33,356 nucleotides of DNA, from NCBI GenBank assembly GCA_020629375.1, contig JAHDDK010000038.1, positions 2,504 to 35,859 of the forward strand, written 5' to 3'. The notes under the pieces were generated by a model. It made no database searches, was not told where the DNA came from, and saw only the letters and a program-made list of their open reading frames with translations. Shown here in pieces: positions 25,089 to 33,310 of this stretch. The DNA comes from Acidimicrobiales bacterium (GTDB taxonomy: Bacteria > Actinomycetota > Acidimicrobiia > Acidimicrobiales > SHLQ01). The position numbers and the translations under genes are program-made. Every line of letters begins with the position of its first letter. Position 1 is the stretch's first letter.

Positions 25089-26768
25089 TCACTCGTAGAG
25101 CGATTCGTAGTCGCGGCGGTACCCGAGCACCGTCGGCTTGTACTGCGACTCCCGAATGCCCCGCTCGACCGCTTCGAGCTTCAGGCGCTCGCCGGTGCCC
25201 GCCGGCCGCGGCACGACTCGTAGTTCGGCGAGGCGGCCGCTGCCGCGCTTCGCGTCGTACTCGCTGTTTGCGGCGCAGAATTCGGCGTCGATGCTGGCGG
25301 CCAACGCGGGCGTGTCGATGCCGCTCCACTCGGGGGCTTCGATCAACAGGTCGTAACGGGCGGCGTGTTCATCGGCGAGCAGGATGAAGAACGAGCTGCC
25401 GATCCCTGCCGTGTCGAGAAGGGGAGGGACAACACGAAGCAAATGGGATTCGGTCAGTTTCTCGCCGGTGATGTTGGTGACCCCTCGACCTTTTTGGACG
25501 AAGCTGAGAGTCGGGGTGGCGCCAACCGACGGCCCGGCGACGACGATGTCATTGATGTCGTAGCGGTAGAGGCCGCTGCGTGTCGTGACGAAGATGTAGT
25601 ACTCCTCGCCTTCGACGAGCTGGCCGAGGTCGACGAAGCGCAGGGTGCGTTGCGCCGTGTCGTCGCTGTTCTCGTAGTCGTCTCGATGGACGAACTCGTA
25701 GAAGTGCTCGGTGACAAGGGGGACGCAACGGTTCGTGCTGGCGTCGACATTGACCGTCCCGATGAACTCACTCGCCGCGTAGCCGTACTCGACGAAACGG
25801 ACGGTGCTGGGCAGTGCCTCGCGGAGGTAGGCGATGGGGATTCCGCACGATCCGCCCATCCACGTCGTCACCCCCGAAGCCGCCGCCCAATAGGTCGATG
25901 GCGTGAGCGGATCCGGGTTACGGCGCCACGCCTTCCAGCGGTCGACGTTGTCGAGGTAACGGGAGCGCACCGCAGCCACGACAGCGCGCCCGGTGTCGCT
26001 CAGTGGCCGATCGATCTTTCCCGTGATCAAGACGTCGAGCAGCTCGTCGCCGTGCTCATCGATGACCTCGATGACCCGGACGAGAGTCGAGGGGTTCGCC
26101 GCGGCAATGCCGGTCACGTTGGTCGATGCCAGGCCGCACAGGCCGTAGATCCAATAGCGTTCGTCGTAGTCATGGATCTCGAACGCTTCGCTCGGGATGA
26201 TGAGCTTGGCGTCGAGCAGGTACGACACCGACTCATACGTCACTCCCGACACCGGGCCGAACGGGACGCCGCGCGAGGTCATCCCTTCCGATGGCCTACC
26301 CGCGAAGCCGAGGATGTCACCAGCGAGAAAGTCGGTGTCGCGCAGCACCGAATAGGTGAGGACCTGTCGGCCGAATCGCACCTGCCGAACCCCATCTCCG
26401 GTGAGTGGGATGTCCTTGTACGCGCCGGTGGTGCCGCTCGTGCGGGCGTAGTACTCGGGCGGCGCCGCCGTAAGGGCCCGTGCGCCCGTATCCCGCTGGC
26501 TTTCCACGTGCGGCTTGAGAGAGCCGTAGGTCTGGACGTCGACCTGGCTGCGGTACGTCGCGGCGTCGGTGATCGACTCGAAGCCATGGTCTCGGCCGAA
26601 CTGGGTGTCTTCGCCAGATCGCACGATGTCGTCGAGCACAGCAGCTTGCGCACGGGCCGGATCGTCCAACGCCGCGAGGAACGACGACAACGCGATGCGT
26701 TCGAGGTAGAGGGCGTAGAGACGCAGGACGATTCTGGTCACCAACCGGTTGGTCAACAGTGCCGTCAT
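25089..26768 (-). CDS. GH3-family acyl-acid-amido synthetase
   Basis: The 559-residue protein spans the full GH3 fold: the ATP-binding YARTSGTTGAYKDIPLT, the YGYAASE motif, FVTTRSGLYRYDINDIV, then TNITGEKLTE and a small C-terminal domain ending SQYKPTVLGYRRDYESLYE. GH3 enzymes adenylate a carboxylic acid and join it to an amino acid amine; plant members conjugate hormones. Bacterial substrates are mostly unknown. The gene begins eight bases after the sterol desaturase-like gene ends, so the two are translated together. The product is probably an acyl-amino acid made from a lipid processed by the hydroxylase (inference). Confidence 0.9.
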   Translation of the reverse strand: MTALLTNRLVTRIVLRLYALYLERIALSSFLAALDDPARAQAAVLDDIVRSGEDTQFGRDHGFESITDAATYRSQVDVQTYGSLKPHVESQRDTGARALTAAPPEYYARTSGTTGAYKDIPLTGDGVRQVRFGRQVLTYSVLRDTDFLAGDILGFAGRPSEGMTSRGVPFGPVSGVTYESVSYLLDAKLIIPSEAFEIHDYDERYWIYGLCGLASTNVTGIAAANPSTLVRVIEVIDEHGDELLDVLITGKIDRPLSDTGRAVVAAVRSRYLDNVDRWKAWRRNPDPLTPSTYWAAASGVTTWMGGSCGIPIAYLREALPSTVRFVEYGYAASEFIGTVNVDASTNRCVPLVTEHFYEFVHRDDYENSDDTAQRTLRFVDLGQLVEGEEYYIFVTTRSGLYRYDINDIVVAGPSVGATPTLSFVQKGRGVTNITGEKLTESHLLRVVPPLLDTAGIGSSFFILLADEHAARYDLLIEAPEWSGIDTPALAASIDAEFCAANSEYDAKRGSGRLAELRVVPRPAGTGERLKLEAVERGIRESQYKPTVLGYRRDYESLYE

Positions 26769-26776
26769 GTGCGGTG

Positions 26777-28114
26777 TCAGCTCTTCGTGTCGGCGTCGAC
26801 GGTGAACGGCGCGGCGAGGGAGTCGGCGAACTGCATCGGCCAGTCGGGATTGGTGATGCCGAGCGCGGCGACTTCGCTACCGGCAACATCGAAGCGGGTG
26901 CCGAACACAACGTCCCACACGATCAGGTTGTTGCCGTAGTTTCCGTGAGCCTCGGAGTACTTCTTCGAGTGATGCCAACGGTGCAGCTCGGGCCCCGCAA
27001 TCACGTAGTTCAGCCAGCCGAGGCGCACGTACGCGTTGGAGTGCTGATAGAAGCCATTCACCGCATAACACACGAAGTACAGGGTGAAGATCTCTGGCTC
27101 GACGCCAAGCACGATGAACGGCAACGTGTCGCCGAAGAACTGGATGCCCTTGTCGAGCGGATGGAAACGGCCGACGTTGGCCGCGTAGAGCTTGTCGGGC
27201 GAGTGATGAACCGCATGCAGCTGCCAAAGCCGCTTGTTGACATGGAGATAGCGGTGCATCCAGTACCGGAAGAACTCGGCGACGACCAACATGATCGCCA
27301 CCTGAGTGAGGCCCGGGAGGCCCGTGGGCCACAGCTCGAGGCCCGTGACCGCGCCGGCAAGCGCGACCGTGACGACCAGTTTGAGCAGGCCCGGCAGCGC
27401 CAGCTGAACGAGCACGAGGAACTTGATGTCTTCGACGAATTCGGGACGGTCCGGCACCCACGTGGTGCGGAAGGGCATCACCGTTTCGTGCGCCAGCACC
27501 AACACGATCCCGAACGCCGCGCACAAATAGGAGGCGACCACAATGTTGAAGCCCTCGGCTTCCATCCACACATACAACCCAACCGAGAGCGCGACCACGA
27601 CGGGGTACAGCGCATAGGACAGCGCGTTGGTGGTGGCGTTGCGGGAAGCGAAAGCCGTCCGCCGATCGTGCGACAGCGCAATGCCACTGACAATGGCCGC
27701 CGTGGCGAGCACGAGGTGAAACATCGTCGGGCCAGGCTTCTGAAAGAACGTGGCGTCGGAGAGTTGGCCAACGCCCACGACAGTGCGGGCCACCATGGCC
27801 ACGAAGTACACGACACCGAAGTACACCAAGCCAGTCGAGAGGCGAGGGCGCTCGGCACCGTCGCGGATCGCACGGATCAAGTACACGAGCAGCGCAATGA
27901 TCGCGAGCTGGCTCACCAGCAGCATCCAATAGGCCGAGACGCCCGTCTGCCAGTCGTCGAACGCGGGCAGCACGGAGATCTCGTTGACCCCAGCGAACGC
28001 CTGGAGCGCAACTCGCAGAACGAAGAACGCCGTCAGCCCGCCAAGCAGTGCCGCATAGCGGGTGGTGTTCGTTGCTGGTGCCACCACCTCGAATGTAGAC
28101 GTCGCCAGCTGCAC
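26777..28114 (-). CDS. Sterol desaturase / fatty acid hydroxylase family membrane enzyme
   Basis: The 445-residue integral membrane protein has several hydrophobic helices in the N-terminal half, then the di-iron histidine boxes HRYLH, HAVHH and HRWHH in correct order. These define the fatty acid hydroxylase superfamily, which hydroxylates or desaturates lipids at the membrane. I place the start at GTG 28114; the open frame continues upstream to 28501 but that part is the shadow of the next gene's Arg/Thr-rich tail and crosses a terminator-like hairpin. A downstream GTG is also possible. It heads an operon with GH3 and enolase-superfamily genes. Confidence 0.88.
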   Translation of the reverse strand: MQLATSTFEVVAPATNTTRYAALLGGLTAFFVLRVALQAFAGVNEISVLPAFDDWQTGVSAYWMLLVSQLAIIALLVYLIRAIRDGAERPRLSTGLVYFGVVYFVAMVARTVVGVGQLSDATFFQKPGPTMFHLVLATAAIVSGIALSHDRRTAFASRNATTNALSYALYPVVVALSVGLYVWMEAEGFNIVVASYLCAAFGIVLVLAHETVMPFRTTWVPDRPEFVEDIKFLVLVQLALPGLLKLVVTVALAGAVTGLELWPTGLPGLTQVAIMLVVAEFFRYWMHRYLHVNKRLWQLHAVHHSPDKLYAANVGRFHPLDKGIQFFGDTLPFIVLGVEPEIFTLYFVCYAVNGFYQHSNAYVRLGWLNYVIAGPELHRWHHSKKYSEAHGNYGNNLIVWDVVFGTRFDVAGSEVAALGITNPDWPMQFADSLAAPFTVDADTKS

Positions 28115-28178
28115 GGTGTGGAGTCCCCAGATTCGTGAGACACCTGTTCCTGGACGAAGACTCTCCTGGCAGGGAACT

Positions 28179-28218
28179 GCGCCCGCCTCAACTTCGCAAA
28201 CGGAAGTGAGGCGGGCGC
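28179..28218 (-). terminator. Strong hairpin after the secreted Cys-repeat gene
   Basis: GCGCCCGCCTCAACTTC and GAAGTGAGGCGGGCGC pair over about 16 bp with one bulged base and a short loop. It begins 18 bases after the stop of the minus-strand gene at 28236 and lacks a clear U-tract. A G/C-rich stem of this strength without a U-tail fits terminators of GC-rich actinomycetes. Confidence 0.65.
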
Positions 28219-28235
28219 AAGACGCTCCAATTCGC

Positions 28236-29720
28236 CTACCTGGTGTGAGGGTTCTCGGTGGGCTCATCATCCGGATCTTCGGCCGGCCCGCGTAACCCGT
28301 CGCCAGCGTCTCCGGGTCGGGTTGCCCCCTCGTTGCCTCCGGTCTGCGGCGCGTCGCCGGGCCCATCTCCGGTGTCGTCCGCCTCATGACGGTTCGGATC
28401 GTTGGGGAAGTCATCCTCCCAGTTGGGGACGCCGTCGCCGTCGCGGTCGATGTCCGTGCCGCCTTCGCCTCGCGACGAATTGCCCTGACATGTGGACCCA
28501 ACGCAGGGTTCGCTCGGCAGGTCTCCGAGCATCACCTGAATCTTGTACGGGATGACATCAACGGCGACGTGCCCTATTCCGAACCATGCCCAGCTCACCC
28601 AGCCCGGCAGATCCTCCCCCTTGGGCCGAGCGTTCACAAAGTTGAATGTTCCGGCGTACGTTGGGTCGGTGACGAGGGCTCCGTTGGGGTAATAGATGGC
28701 CTCTCGCCCGTCGACATGGATGAACTTCACCTCTTCGCCCGGGACGTTTGGATCTTGGTGGTAGACCGACTGGTCGGGATCGACTTCGATCCATTTCGGG
28801 TCGTTGTGCGCGTGTTGCATCGAAAGCGGAAGATTGACATTGAGGTCTTCTCTCGTCGCAACGACGTAGTAGTCCTCACTGATGTGATCGAACGTGAGGT
28901 GTACGACTTCGGTCTCTCCGTCGATGTCGAGGTGGGTGATTCGGACGTCCCCCAACCCGTCGTCGAGCTCCTCGACGCTGATGAAGGCGGCCCTGCCGGT
29001 GTCGTCGCTGTGAATGGCCACTGTCGTGAGTACGTCCGAGTCGAAGTCGAGGAATGCGCCTCCCGGGCCGCTGCACGTCCAGCCGCGCGGGGCCCAGTCG
29101 CATCGGTACTCGGACGTTTCGTGAAACGGAGTGCCGCAGTCGTAGCTGAAGTGGAGCTTGGCTGTTGCCGGGCTCGAGTAGTGACCCCCAACGCATAGGT
29201 CGTTGGTCGTCGGCGCCGGAGCTGGAGCCGGGGTGGCGGTGTTGGTGCTGCTCGGAGTGCTGTCGTTGTTGCCGGGGCCTTCGCATTGCCATCCGCCGGT
29301 CACCCACGAGCATTTGTGGAATCCGCTTGACCCGTTGTAGGCCTGGCCGCAGTTGCTCGCGTAGTTCTGCTTCGCGTTTTGGAGGTTGGCGTTGACGTTG
29401 CCCTTGCAGATGCCGTTGTTTGCGGACGATGGCGTCGGGTCTGCCGGTGACGGAGCTGGCGTGCTTCCGTTTGGTGTACCGGGGCCTTCGCATTGCCATC
29501 CGCCGGTCACCCACGAGCACTTGTGGAATCCGCTTGATCCGTTGTACGCCTGGCCGCAGTTGCTCGCGTAGTTCCGCTTCGCGACATCAATGTCCCGGTC
29601 CACCGAACCCGAGCAGCTTCCTTGAGCGGAAGCTTCCGACACGCCGGCCGAAAGCCCGGCAATCGTCAACGTGCTGCACAACAGTGCGAGCACCACGGCC
29701 CGACTCAATATTCGTTTCAT
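28236..29720 (-). CDS. Secreted Cys-repeat protein with calcium-binding C-terminal motif
   Basis: The 494-residue product opens with a signal peptide (MKRILSRAVVLALLCSTLTI, cleavage probably after ASA). Two nearly identical cysteine modules follow (YASNCGQAYNGSSGFHKCSW, then GGWQCEGPG) and a third diverged one (SYDCGTPFHETSEYRCDWAP), joined by Pro/Ser/Thr linkers. A globular middle of about 220 residues has no motif I recognise. The end carries a thrombospondin type-3-like calcium loop (DIDRDGDGVPNWEDDFPNDP) and a disordered acidic tail. Four cysteines per module suggest disulphides or a carbohydrate- or matrix-binding fold. It is transcribed alone, with its own terminator. Confidence 0.82.
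   Translation of the reverse strand: MKRILSRAVVLALLCSTLTIAGLSAGVSEASAQGSCSGSVDRDIDVAKRNYASNCGQAYNGSSGFHKCSWVTGGWQCEGPGTPNGSTPAPSPADPTPSSANNGICKGNVNANLQNAKQNYASNCGQAYNGSSGFHKCSWVTGGWQCEGPGNNDSTPSSTNTATPAPAPAPTTNDLCVGGHYSSPATAKLHFSYDCGTPFHETSEYRCDWAPRGWTCSGPGGAFLDFDSDVLTTVAIHSDDTGRAAFISVEELDDGLGDVRITHLDIDGETEVVHLTFDHISEDYYVVATREDLNVNLPLSMQHAHNDPKWIEVDPDQSVYHQDPNVPGEEVKFIHVDGREAIYYPNGALVTDPTYAGTFNFVNARPKGEDLPGWVSWAWFGIGHVAVDVIPYKIQVMLGDLPSEPCVGSTCQGNSSRGEGGTDIDRDGDGVPNWEDDFPNDPNRHEADDTGDGPGDAPQTGGNEGATRPGDAGDGLRGPAEDPDDEPTENPHTR
29274..29376 (-). repeat. 103-bp coding repeat, copy B
   Basis: This is near-identical (about four mismatches) to 29481-29583. It encodes the second cysteine module of the secreted protein. 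Confidence 0.9.
29481..29583 (-). repeat. 103-bp coding repeat, copy A
   Basis: This encodes the first cysteine module. Near-identity at DNA level to 29274-29376 shows recent duplication or gene conversion. Confidence 0.9.
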
Positions 29721-29859
29721 TGCGGATCCAATCTCTGTGAGAGCGGCCGTCCTTCTGACGGTCCGTGCAAGGTCTCACGCACAGAGGTGGGTGACCGGGG
29801 GACAGAGATTGGGATCTTTTTGTTCGAGAGGCACCTCGGCGTCACAAGCTGGGCAGATC
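29721..29859. promoter_or_regulatory. Leader region of the secreted protein gene
   Basis: The gap lies upstream of the minus-strand secreted protein gene and must hold its promoter. No clear -35/-10 pair was found. Confidence 0.3.
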
Positions 29860-30511
29860 TCAGACGAGTAGCCCGGCAAGCCCCGGATTCGCCTGGCCGT
29901 AGCTGACGATAGCAAGGTCGAGGTTGGCGTTGCCGATGGCGTTGATCGCACGGCCGATGGCATCGACGATCCAGTCGATGCGTTGAGCATCACCGCACGA
30001 AGTGTGGCCTCGTAGCTCGCTTCGAGAACGAGACGGGCGAAGGGCTCCCACAGGTCGGGGGAGTGGGGCGAATAGCCGACCGGCACGGCTGAGCAGTACG
30101 CCTGGGTCACCAGATGGTGAGACTCCGAGGTCGTCACCTCGGTGTCCCACCGCATCCCGATCCGAAGCAGCGACCGCAGCTGATCGCGCAGATCGGCCCT
30201 TGCGTGTGGTCGGCCGCATATCTGGTCAGCCCGGCCTCGGGCGTGACGTTCGGGCTGATCATCTCGAGGGTGTTGAACTGCGACGCCACCTGAAACAACG
30301 CCCCAGCGTTGCGCTCGGCACGGTGGAGTGCCCCGGCGTCGCTGACCCGTTCGCTCAACGACACCGGTCCGGTCTGCGGGAGGTGCTCGGTCCTGGCCCG
30401 GAGCGTCGCCAACGACGGGGTCTCGAAACGACCCGCCCGAAAGCGGCGGCCGGTCGACGCAACCTCAGTATCGCTGTCAGAGGGGCTCCGTAGGTTTCTG
30501 TCGATGAGCAA
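29860..30511 (-). pseudogene. Decayed gene of a conserved uncharacterised family
   Basis: Three pieces of one protein lie in order in three frames. From 30511: FETPSLATLRART, then NAGALFQVASQFNTLEM, VTPEAGLTRY and TQGPICAI. Then, in a second frame, LVTQAYCSAVPVGYS and LWEPFARLVLEASYEATL. Then, in a third frame, RIDWIVDAIGRAINAIGNAN and LDLAIVSYGQANPG with a stop at 29860. From memory, intact members read through ANAGALFQVASQFN...VTPE.G...Y...TQGP.CA without a break. Both junctions look like out-of-frame deletions that removed conserved segments. Function of the family is unknown to me. Confidence 0.72.
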
Positions 30512-30536
30512 CGGCGCCGCCCATGACTGTCAGAAG

Positions 30537-30573
30537 GGGTTGCGCGGATCTCAACCCAACGAAATACTTGGGT
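30537..30573. promoter_or_regulatory. Candidate operator of the NTase-XRE-HEPN operon
   Basis: Two overlapping inverted repeats share one arm: GGGTTG (30537-30542) with CAACCC (30552-30557), and ACCCAA (30554-30559) with TTGGGT (30568-30573), spacers 9 and 8. They end seven bases before the GTG at 30580. The XRE protein two genes on is the obvious candidate to bind them and repress its own operon. Confidence 0.5.
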
Positions 30574-30579
30574 GATGCG

Positions 30580-31002
30580 GTGTTACCTGATTTCGACGCC
30601 GAGACGGGCTACTTGCCCCCAGGAGCTCACCATGCGCCGTGGGCGGAGGTGGTCGAACGATTCGGCTTCAATGCACGCCGGCGTGCGATGTTCACGCAGC
30701 TCCACGCCGTGCTCCGGGCGCTTCGATCGGCGGGATGTATGAGGGTCTTCCTGAACGGAAGCTTTGTCACGGCGAAGCCCGAACCTGCAGACTTCGACGT
30801 CGCATACGAGGCGCACACGGTCAGGCCACGGGACCTCCCACGGTGGGTCGAGGACCGAGAACTGGCTGGCGGGGACGTCATTGCCATCGACCCCGAAACG
30901 CACATCGGCGCAGGACTGCTGGGCATCTTCGGCAGCGATCGCGAAGGCGTGCCCAAGGGCATGGTGCGGATAGCGCTCTCCAGCTTGGGTGCCGAGCAAT
31001 GA
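30580..31002 (+). CDS. Nucleotidyltransferase-like protein (DUF6932-type)
   Basis: From GTG 30580 the product is 140 residues, beginning VLPDFDAETGYLPPG, the characteristic opening of a family found beside XRE antitoxins. It has the nucleotidyltransferase signature G60-S61 followed after nine residues by D71-F-D73 (FLNGSFVTAKPEPADFDVAY), the GSx(n)DxD motif of MNT-type enzymes, which transfer AMP to a partner. A start at 30523 would extend it through the operator repeats, so I prefer the GTG. Its stop overlaps the XRE gene (ATGA). Confidence 0.78.
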   Translation: MLPDFDAETGYLPPGAHHAPWAEVVERFGFNARRRAMFTQLHAVLRALRSAGCMRVFLNGSFVTAKPEPADFDVAYEAHTVRPRDLPRWVEDRELAGGDVIAIDPETHIGAGLLGIFGSDREGVPKGMVRIALSSLGAEQ

Positions 31003-31541
31003 TCCGTAACGAACGCCAGCTCAAGATCTCGAAGCAAAAGCTTCGCGCTCTCCGAGAAGCGTTGGACGAAGACGAAGCGAAGTTCGCCAGCATGGATCCT
31101 GAGCGTGCCCGCCTGCTTCGTGCCGGATCAGAACGCATGATCGCGCAGCTCGTGTCCGAGATCGCCGACTACCAACACCTGCGCGACGCCGGACCAGACG
31201 AGACGTCGCCGACCGGCATCGGTGATACTGCGTCGCACCTGATACGCCGACGAATCGCCCTCGGTCTCAGCCAGGCACAGCTTGCAGACGCCGTCGGAAT
31301 TCACGAGAACCAGATCCAACAGTACGAGTCGACCGACTACGCCAAGGCCAGCCTGCGACGGCTCGTCGAGATCGAGGCAGCGCTCGCCGCAACGGTGCCT
31401 GAGGTGGAGAAACGACGCTGTATCACGAGGCCTGCGATCGATGTGGCGCTCGTCGGTCAGCTTCCGTGCCGTATCGCCCGACGCGTCGCCCCCTCGGCCG
31501 AACTCGCATGGGAGCCATTCGATGTCCGATCACGATCGTGA
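30999..31541 (+). CDS. XRE-family regulator / antitoxin
   Basis: The 180-residue product has an N-terminal coiled coil (MIRNERQLKISKQKLRALRE) and an XRE helix-turn-helix at about 79-130 (IRRRIALGLSQAQLADAVGI, then ENQIQQYES). Proteins of this build accompany toxin genes and repress the operon. It is start-stop coupled to the nucleotidyltransferase-like gene and overlaps the HEPN gene by 20 bases. Confidence 0.85.
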   Translation: MIRNERQLKISKQKLRALREALDEDEAKFASMDPERARLLRAGSERMIAQLVSEIADYQHLRDAGPDETSPTGIGDTASHLIRRRIALGLSQAQLADAVGIHENQIQQYESTDYAKASLRRLVEIEAALAATVPEVEKRRCITRPAIDVALVGQLPCRIARRVAPSAELAWEPFDVRSRS

Positions 31542-33288
31542 CGCCGCGATCCAGTGGATCCATGCGATTTTCGCCGAACGGCGCCCGATCGGGATCGACG
31601 AAATGTTCGTCGGTGTCGAGGTTCCCGAAGGTGAGTACCACGAGGCGATCAGCGCTGCCCTCCACCTGACACCCAGCATCGACCCCATGGCCGGGTTGCG
31701 TCGTTGGGATCAACGCTGTTGGCAAGGCGAGCACGAGACCCATCCGCTGGCCGAGCTCGTCAGTCGCGACACGGTCGACCTCTGGTGGGAGGTGGCCCAA
31801 CACAGCGAATCCCCTCGAGTGTTCGCCCGATTCGCCGACCTCGTCTGGTCAGCGGATCCTGGTCGCCAAGTCGCTGCCCAACGAGCCATCGAAGGTTATG
31901 TGGCGAGTACCGAACAGAGCGAACTCGACCGGGTCGCAGCAACCCCGCGTCAGATCAGCGGCTCCGACGACGATGGGCAGCGATGGCGAGTCGCATACAT
32001 CGCGCGCCGTCTCGGACGAGCACGAGAGATCGCACGCACCGCTCACATGCCAGAGCTCGACTCGATCGATGCCGCCCTGATCAACCTCGTCGAAGACTGC
32101 AGTGAATCGGACGATCCCGCTGATGCCCTCTTCGCGATGTACGAACTCGCACAACCCCGCAACACCGCACCCCGCCAACTCGCCACGCTTGGCCTCACCA
32201 CTCTCGAGCGGCTCGCAGACCACCCAGGCGCAGCCCACGACATGAAGCGTGTCGTCGACATGACAAGCGCACTGCTCGACGACGCTGCAGCCAAAGAAGC
32301 ATGGCGCATGGTCGTCGACGCGTTCGTGCAGTTCGCCGAGAAGGCCGAAGGGCCAACTCGATATCACCTGCTGCACACAGCGCACGAGCTCGCCCTCGAC
32401 AAGGGCATCACTGACCGTCGCGAGCAGATCCAACAGGCGCTGGGTGCCATCGACCTCACGGACTACCTCGTCCCGATCCAAGCCGAGGTGACCTTCACCG
32501 ACGAAGAGCGTGTTGCCTTCGAATATGAGATTGACGCCTTTGTGGATCAACTGATCGATCCAACCTCAGCGCTGCGCTCGCTGTCTCTCTACGGGCGATG
32601 CGAACCCGTCAACGTTGCCGAGCTCGAAACACGAGCACGCAAAGCGGGGCCGCAACTCTCGACGAGCTTCACCACGCACGTGCTCGGCCCGCGCTCGACC
32701 ATCGCCGAATCTGCAGAAGACCGACTTTGGGTCCACGTCGTCAACGACGTGATCGCATCGTCGAAGTTCTGGGCATTCTGGGTAGGCAAGCTCTTCCTCG
32801 AACGATTCGCCGAAGCCTTTGACGACTTCGACGATCTGGCATCAGAAATCGAAGCTCCACCGATCTGGTCGGCTGAGTCGGCCCAGCGAATCGTCGAGGT
32901 CCTCCGACTGATTCGAGAGGATCGAATCGACGCAGCCTGCCACCTCGCTGCTCCGGTGATCGAGCAGACCTACCGCGAGTGGGCATACCTGGCCGGAAGG
33001 CTCCAACGGCCACAGCCGCGGCCGGGCTCCTTCGCCGAACCTCAGGGCCTCGGCGCCGTGTTGTCAAGCCTCGAAGGGCTCATCCCCGAGGAAACCCGGC
33101 GATGGCTCAAGATCCTGCTCGTCGACTCGCCCGGGCTCAACATGCGCAACAACCTGGTCCACGGCACCGCCCGACTCCCTGACCCGCCCGAAACAGCTTT
33201 GCTCGTGCACGCCATGTGCTTGCCCCTTGGACTCCGCCACGAATTGATAGACACGCCGCCCGTGGCACCGGCGCCTGATATTGGCTGA
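31522..33288 (+). CDS. DUF4209/HEPN-like protein, probable effector
   Basis: The 588-residue, largely helical product ends in a domain with LNMRNNLVHG, i.e. R542-x4-H547, the HEPN ribonuclease motif in the sequence setting typical of DUF4209. The first ~450 residues are helical repeats with no motif I can name and may be a sensor. HEPN enzymes are known RNA-cleaving toxins, and MNT-type nucleotidyltransferases are known to silence them by AMP transfer. Start at ATG 31522 with GGGAG upstream; the longer reading from 31282 lies inside the XRE gene. It overlaps the XRE gene, so the three form one unit. Confidence 0.78.
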   Translation: MSDHDRDAAIQWIHAIFAERRPIGIDEMFVGVEVPEGEYHEAISAALHLTPSIDPMAGLRRWDQRCWQGEHETHPLAELVSRDTVDLWWEVAQHSESPRVFARFADLVWSADPGRQVAAQRAIEGYVASTEQSELDRVAATPRQISGSDDDGQRWRVAYIARRLGRAREIARTAHMPELDSIDAALINLVEDCSESDDPADALFAMYELAQPRNTAPRQLATLGLTTLERLADHPGAAHDMKRVVDMTSALLDDAAAKEAWRMVVDAFVQFAEKAEGPTRYHLLHTAHELALDKGITDRREQIQQALGAIDLTDYLVPIQAEVTFTDEERVAFEYEIDAFVDQLIDPTSALRSLSLYGRCEPVNVAELETRARKAGPQLSTSFTTHVLGPRSTIAESAEDRLWVHVVNDVIASSKFWAFWVGKLFLERFAEAFDDFDDLASEIEAPPIWSAESAQRIVEVLRLIREDRIDAACHLAAPVIEQTYREWAYLAGRLQRPQPRPGSFAEPQGLGAVLSSLEGLIPEETRRWLKILLVDSPGLNMRNNLVHGTARLPDPPETALLVHAMCLPLGLRHELIDTPPVAPAPDIG

Positions 33289-33310
33289 ACCTCGCCGAGG
33301 CACCAACCGC

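Noticed and set aside
25365..28138. Long plus-strand open frames (524 and 459 residues)
   Set aside because: They are opposite-strand shadows of the GH3 and hydroxylase genes, rich in charged low-complexity sequence.
29775..29860. Zinc-ribbon-like peptide (CPACDAEVPLEQ and THLCA) on the minus strand
   Set aside because: It has no start codon and follows the pseudogene in a different frame from its last piece; too short to call.
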